Shown here: positions 59,957 to 64,000 of the stretch, one piece after another
Numbering within the stretch: position 1 is the first letter of the stretch
Layout: every line of letters starts with the position of its first letter
Assembly (NCBI GenBank): GCA_002496565.1
Contig: DAKJ01000026.1
Coordinates: 572 to 64,571, forward strand
Source: Methanosarcina sp. UBA289
GTDB lineage: Archaea > Halobacteriota > Methanosarcinia > Methanosarcinales > Methanosarcinaceae
Length of the DNA stretch: 64,000 nt
Direction: 5' to 3'
Program-made: the position numbers and the translations under genes
Notes under the pieces: model-generated
The model's database searches: none
What the model saw: only the letters and a program-made list of their open reading frames with translations
Told to the model about the DNA's origin: nothing

Positions 59957-60867
59957 GCTGAAGCCTCCTCAGACTTGTCTTCCTTGTAAGGGCCAAATGC
60001 CTTGCGGGCTCCAACTTCGATTTTCCAGTTCCAGATAATTAAAATAAGGACAATAACAACACCTGCAATAACAGAAAGCCATCCCATGGTCAGGCCTTTT
60101 GCAGGATCAAAAATAGTGGTTATCCAGCTTCCCAGGAATACGGTCATACCAAAAGCAAGCCCTGTAACAGGACCTCCAAACTTAGCACAGAACCAGGAGT
60201 TATCAAAACTATTCCTCAGCCCAGATTCGGCATATCTTACAATATTTCCTGAGTTTGAAGCGTTCAGTCCTGAACCGAATTCAAACTGCTGGAATTCACG
60301 CTCTGCGCCGTAGTGAACATCGCCTGTTGACGATCCGATTGCACCTACTGTGATACCCCAGATAAAAGCCAGCATAGTTAGCGGGAAGGGGTGTCCGAGT
60401 ACAACGGTCATCAAATACGATACCACTAGAACACAGAAAGTAGTTATGAACGAATATCCCATAATTGCAGGGGTGTGAGATCTTATCATATCAAGATAAA
60501 TCGGTTGCTTGAACCGACTCTGACTAGCACATCTACCCATTGTAGCAGTTACCGAAAAGGTACCATGTACGCATGCTGCAATGAGGGAACCAAATACCAG
60601 TGCAAATAATGGGGAAAGTGTAAATTCACTAATTAATACTGTTGCAATGGCTGCACCAATAGAACACATTAATGCATTAGATGGTGGTTCTCCAGATATT
60701 GCTTTGTTGTATATTCTGTGGGGAAACATCATTTGGGGAGCTAACTGCACCTGAGAGTTAGGGTTACTCTGCGAGCCTATATCAGATTCCAGGTCTTCCG
60801 AGGCACCTGCAATGGTCGCAGCCACTCCGATAAGTGCAAGCACTCCCATGCTTATGAGTGGTTCCAT
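59953..60867 (-). CDS. mtrE: Methyl-H4SPT:coenzyme M methyltransferase subunit E (first gene of operon)
   Basis: 304-aa membrane subunit thought to catalyse the final transfer of the methyl group to coenzyme M, linked to sodium export. Recognised by LISMGVLALIGVAATIAGASEDLESDIGSQSNPNSQVQLAPQMMFPHRIYNKAISGEPPSNALMCSIGAA and FIWGITVGAIGSSTGDVHYGAEREFQQFEFGSGLNASNSGNIVRYAESGLRNSFDNSWFCAKFGGPVTG. GGAGG lies 7 nt before the ATG. An out-of-frame ATG sits 4 nt upstream of the true start. The operon mtrEDCBAFGH has the standard methanogen order. Confidence 0.97.
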   Translation of the reverse strand: MEPLISMGVLALIGVAATIAGASEDLESDIGSQSNPNSQVQLAPQMMFPHRIYNKAISGEPPSNALMCSIGAAIATVLISEFTLSPLFALVFGSLIAACVHGTFSVTATMGRCASQSRFKQPIYLDMIRSHTPAIMGYSFITTFCVLVVSYLMTVVLGHPFPLTMLAFIWGITVGAIGSSTGDVHYGAEREFQQFEFGSGLNASNSGNIVRYAESGLRNSFDNSWFCAKFGGPVTGLAFGMTVFLGSWITTIFDPAKGLTMGWLSVIAGVVIVLILIIWNWKIEVGARKAFGPYKEDKSEEASA

Positions 60868-61654
60868 TCATTTTCCTCCTTTATATTATTACATGTAATA
60901 AATTGGATTCAAAAAACGCTGTACATTTTTTTGAAATCGTCTGCCATATCATTACAAATAAATATGATTATGACGCGCGTTAATTTTTTGATTAGAGAGG
61001 ATCATTCATAAACCTTTCGAAATATGTAGGCTTTTAAAATATTATTAGATAGGCATATAATATATAATCAATTTTATAAGACAGATAAAGCTGGTTAAAA
61101 TAAACAAAATCTTATATTTATATAAATAAAAAAATTCTACTTTTTCCAATATAATATAAAGATTCCGATTATAAATAATAAATTTTTTTTGTTTAGATTT
61201 AAATATATAATTTTTATTTTTATATTAATGAGTTTTCTGCTGTAGTTTTTATAATATTGAATAATATAAAATGTAAATTGTGTTAACTTCTTCGTGTACT
61301 CGAATAAAAAATAAGATATGTTATCTGAACATAAAGTACAAATTATTTAATACTGCATATATTATTAATAAAATATATTTGTCACAAGAAACTATATATT
61401 TATTTTAAAGAATTGTTATAAATAATATTATACTGTTTCCCGGAAAACATTTATTTATATATAAATATGTTGGCTGACAATAGCCTAATTTTATCCTATT
61501 AGTAGTATGAGAAAGTTTGGCTACGATTTAAGAGAAACTTCCTTCATGTTTTTAATTTGATGACAATGTTGGTCAATTATTTATAAAAGTCACACAAACT
61601 TTAGTTCTGCAAGTAGCAGAAAAGGATTTTATATTTAATTTCCTTGCATAATGT
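60868..61654. other. Very AT-rich promoter/leader region of the mtr operon, ~790 bp
   Basis: Divergent spacer between mtrE and the sugar isomerase gene. Long A/T runs (61050-61480) contain many TATA-like strings on both strands, so no single promoter can be chosen. Its unusual length may hold a long mtr leader and regulatory sites. No ORF, tRNA or clear repeat is seen. Confidence 0.55.
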
Positions 61655-62464
61655 GTGATTCTAGGAGCTTCATCCTTTACCAGCCCCCCTGAGGATTTAA
61701 AGGAACATGTTGAGTCAATAGAGTTATATATTCCCAAACTTGGAATCTACAATGGCTCAGCGCTTGAAATAGAAAAGCTTGACAGAGTGCTTGACGAAAT
61801 CTCGATCTATGATTTTGCAGTCACAGTTCATGCCCCTTACTTTGCGGGAGATTTGAAATATCCTTCAGCTCTCCAAGTTGACACTGCACAAATGGGCAAG
61901 AGAGAATTTACCCTTATGGAAGAATCAATTGCACTTGCAAGCCGGATCGGAGCCTCTGTTGTGGTAATACACCCAGGCAGGGTTGGCCATGATAGGGAAA
62001 AATCTTATTTCTCCATGGTCAAAAACCTTAACAAGCTTGCGTCCGTAGCTGAAGATTACGGAGTTACTATAGGTCTTGAAAATAAGGAAGGTACAGATCC
62101 TTCGAACTTTTGCTGTGAGGCCGAAGAGCTTTCCCAGACCATAGAGGCTGTGGATTCAGGACACCTGAAAGCTACCTTTGATATAGGACACGCAAACCTT
62201 ACCTGCGGAGGCAATCCAGAGAAGCTAAGGAAATTTGTCCGAACCTTGCAGGAACATATAATTCATCTTCACCTGCATGATAATAGTGGACAATGGACAG
62301 AAAAATACGATGGAGATGAACACATGGCTCCTGGAGAAGGTTGCGTGGACTTTTCAGTCTTGAAACTGCTTTCTGGATATAGAGGGGTCTACAATTTTGA
62401 AGTATTTTCCCTCGAAGACCTCCTTTTTGGAAAAAAGACCCTTGAAAACGCCTTAAAGCTTTAA
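61655..62464 (+). CDS. Sugar phosphate isomerase/epimerase (xylose isomerase-like TIM barrel)
   Basis: 269-aa TIM-barrel protein of the AP endonuclease family 2 superfamily. Metal-binding positions appear in VHAPYFAGDL, VVIHPGRVGHDREK, GLENKEGTDPSN, ATFDIGHANLTCGG, IIHLHLHDNSG and YNFEVFSLED. Substrate is unknown: members act on sugars, inositols or DNA; no DNA-specific features stand out. It starts with GTG at 61655 (ILGASSFTSPPEDL), with TATA-like TTTTATATTTA about 25 nt upstream and no RBS, so it is probably leaderless. Confidence 0.85.
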   Translation: MILGASSFTSPPEDLKEHVESIELYIPKLGIYNGSALEIEKLDRVLDEISIYDFAVTVHAPYFAGDLKYPSALQVDTAQMGKREFTLMEESIALASRIGASVVVIHPGRVGHDREKSYFSMVKNLNKLASVAEDYGVTIGLENKEGTDPSNFCCEAEELSQTIEAVDSGHLKATFDIGHANLTCGGNPEKLRKFVRTLQEHIIHLHLHDNSGQWTEKYDGDEHMAPGEGCVDFSVLKLLSGYRGVYNFEVFSLEDLLFGKKTLENALKL

Positions 62465-62491
62465 AATATATTAAAATTGTAAAAAAGAGAA

Positions 62492-62517
62492 GCAAAGGTT
62501 CGACTAAGAACCTTAGC
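62492..62517. terminator. Hairpin between convergent genes
   Basis: AAGGTTC (62495-62501), loop GACTAA, GAACCTT (62508-62514), extended by GC/GC past a one-base bulge on each side. It sits between the stops of the isomerase and symporter genes and could end both transcripts. Confidence 0.55.
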
Positions 62518-62537
62518 TTACTTGGGACCCAGATCAT

Positions 62538-64000
62538 TTAAAAGTAATCCAGTTTAATTCCTTTCTGGCCAAATACTGTTTTCAACTCTTCATAAGCCGT
62601 GAAAAGCTCTTTTCTCTGCCTTCCGAGAGTTTCAAGTCTGGGCTCTGCTTTGAGCCAGATATCCTTCTCTTCGGTACCTCTTGTAACTGCAACACAGGCG
62701 AGCATGTCTCCATGGGTCAATCTGTATATTGAATCAAGCCCTGTAGGCGTTACCCAGGCAGGGGAGATTGTCTTAAGCTTTTCAACTAATTCTTTCCAGC
62801 TAATATTTCCAGAAATATGAAGGTTGAGCTGGAGGTGAACACGTTCTCCTGTAACTTTCTCATCTAGATTTTCAAGGAAAACGCCATATTCAGGATCTTT
62901 TTCACTGATATCACGTGCCTCATAGCGGGCAAGTTCTTCCGCCTCTTCTTCGAAGAAAGGCGCAAGGTTCACCTTGCTTGAGGGTTTTGTCATAAGGGAA
63001 ACTCCAAAGAAAGCGATTGCACTCAGAGCCATTCCCACGATAACTCCATGGCCCATGAGAACCGGGTGAATACTTTCCAGATAATTAGTAGCAAAAGGAG
63101 GGGTATATATCAGGTCAAGTGCCACAAGGGCCACCTGAGCAATAAACCCTACCACCATGCCTGCAAAAGCTCCTTCCTTGGTAGCTCGCTTCCAGTATAG
63201 CCCGCCCATAAGTGGAAAGAAGTAAGAGGAACTTGCAACGAAAGTTGCGATGTGAATGGCATCAATAATGTTGGTGATGACAAATGAGCCTGCTGTTGCA
63301 GCGACTATAATAAACAGTACACTGATCCTGTTTACCAGCATCATTTCCTTCATTGTGGCATCCGGATTTATATATCTCTGGTAAATATCCCTTGAGATAC
63401 AGGATGCCCCTGAGGTTGAAAAAGTGTCCGTACAGGACATGGAAGCCGCTGCGAGCCCTATTGCACTGAAAGCTATTATTGCAGGTGAAGAGACAAAGCG
63501 TTCAACGACAAAGGATAAGAGTGCGGGCTCTGCAAGGGCCATTCCTGCAGGATAACCCATTTCTGCGATTTCAGGGTATATATTGTTGAGGGCTATTGCG
63601 ATTACAGCACAGGCTGCAAAGACAACAGTGATCATAAGAGCACCAATTGCCATTCCTAGACTGGCAGATTTTCCATCTTTTGCAGCCCAGATTTTCTGCC
63701 AGGGATCCTGTTCCGTGATCCAGCCTGGGATTAAGGCAAGGGAAAAGATCAGGACCATTGGAAGGCCGATTGAGAAGGGATTCCACCAGTCTCCTGATAC
63801 GTTTCCAAAAAGCTCTGAAGCACTTATCGCAACAGTGCCGAGGCCTCCGTCAGCGACTGTTCCTACTGCTGCGAAAGCCATTCCTACTGCAAAGATAGCA
63901 AGGAAAGTGAACTGGATTGTATCTGTCCACATTACTGCATAAAGTCCTCCGAGAGTTACATAAATGGAAACAGCAGCTGCAATTATGATTGCAGCATATA
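62538..64000 (-). CDS. Sodium:solute symporter family protein with C-terminal cytoplasmic domain (5' end cut off)
   Basis: Partial (about 486 codons visible). The frame continues past the apparent first ATG (63932) to the window edge as YAAIIIAAAVSIYVTLGGLYAV, which is symporter-like sequence, so the gene begins outside. Helices with typical SSS motifs follow: GGLYAVMWTDTIQF, SIGLPMVLIFSLALIPGWITEQDPWQKIWAAKD, FSAIGLAAASMSCTDTFSTSGASCISRDIYQRYINP, and FVASSSYFFPLMGGLYWKRATKEGAFAGMVVGF. The last 140 residues are soluble (FFEEEAEELARYEARDISEKDPEYGVFL ... ELKTVFGQKGIKLDYF). The substrate is unknown; amino acid, pantothenate or organic acid uptake are options. Confidence 0.88.
   Translation of the reverse strand, partial: YAAIIIAAAVSIYVTLGGLYAVMWTDTIQFTFLAIFAVGMAFAAVGTVADGGLGTVAISASELFGNVSGDWWNPFSIGLPMVLIFSLALIPGWITEQDPWQKIWAAKDGKSASLGMAIGALMITVVFAACAVIAIALNNIYPEIAEMGYPAGMALAEPALLSFVVERFVSSPAIIAFSAIGLAAASMSCTDTFSTSGASCISRDIYQRYINPDATMKEMMLVNRISVLFIIVAATAGSFVITNIIDAIHIATFVASSSYFFPLMGGLYWKRATKEGAFAGMVVGFIAQVALVALDLIYTPPFATNYLESIHPVLMGHGVIVGMALSAIAFFGVSLMTKPSSKVNLAPFFEEEAEELARYEARDISEKDPEYGVFLENLDEKVTGERVHLQLNLHISGNISWKELVEKLKTISPAWVTPTGLDSIYRLTHGDMLACVAVTRGTEEKDIWLKAEPRLETLGRQRKELFTAYEELKTVFGQKGIKLDYF

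Noticed and set aside
1..64000. Pyrrolysine-containing methylamine methyltransferase genes with in-frame UAG
   Set aside because: No gene in the window shows mtmB, mtbB or mttB sequence on both sides of a TAG codon.

Overview
The window is a chromosome segment from a methanogenic archaeon of the Methanosarcina type. The clearest evidence is a complete mtrEDCBAFGH operon for the membrane N5-methyl-tetrahydromethanopterin:coenzyme M methyltransferase. It is supported by the archaeal modified mevalonate genes, two Isf-type iron-sulfur flavoproteins, several PKD-domain surface proteins, DUF531, archease/RtcB, an archaeal type IV pilus locus, TATA-type promoters and very AT-rich intergenic DNA. 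The species cannot be fixed from the sequence alone.

Layout. 1-3 kb: the last codons of one PKD surface protein, then a beta-helix/PKD surface protein. 3-9.6 kb: an XPD/DinG-like helicase, then a redox group (HxlR regulator, two iron-sulfur flavoproteins, nitroreductase, ABM monooxygenase) and an FdhD-like protein without the usual CxxC. 9.7-18.6 kb: a type IV pilus locus with three large pilin-like proteins, a divergent small pilin, a TadC/FlaJ-like membrane protein and a secretion ATPase. 19-26.6 kb: cysteine desulfurase with a small upstream protein, DUF531, a seven-bladed propeller/PKD surface protein, LarE plus GNAT, and a GlmM-type phosphohexomutase. 27.4-32.8 kb: one probable operon holding UbiD-type anhydromevalonate phosphate decarboxylase, both phosphomevalonate dehydratase (AcnX) subunits, an M50 protease and a B12-binding radical SAM protein. 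32.9-37.3 kb: citrate synthase and aconitase, the front of the oxidative half-TCA route to 2-oxoglutarate. 37.7-41 kb: a NEW3-like putative lipoprotein and another PKD protein. 41.3-45.5 kb: a MoxR ATPase plus VWA protein pair of RavA/ViaA type, convergent with an unknown gene. 46-54.8 kb: a ThiF/MoeB protein, an unknown HExxH protein, peroxiredoxin, tRNA-Thr, fuculose-phosphate aldolase family, archaetidylinositol-phosphate synthase family, archease, RtcB and an unknown RHH-like protein. 55.9-60.9 kb: the mtr operon. 61.6-64 kb: a TIM-barrel sugar isomerase family protein and a sodium:solute symporter cut by the window end.

A dispersed repeat recurs between genes at about 16.8, 19.0, 26.8 and 32.9 kb, with a weaker relative at 8.86 kb. 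It combines a CAACCG/CGGTTG hairpin module with a CAAGCCTTTT/AAAAGGCTTG hairpin module, and one copy lies inside the pilus operon.

No insertion sequence, prophage, CRISPR array or defence island was recognised. The most unexplained items are the repeat family, the RavA/ViaA-like pair with its partner of unknown function, the CxxC-less FdhD, the HExxH protein, a possible small RNA at 55.2-55.6 kb and an apparent ATA start codon at 871. Start choices and functions are from reading the sequence only.
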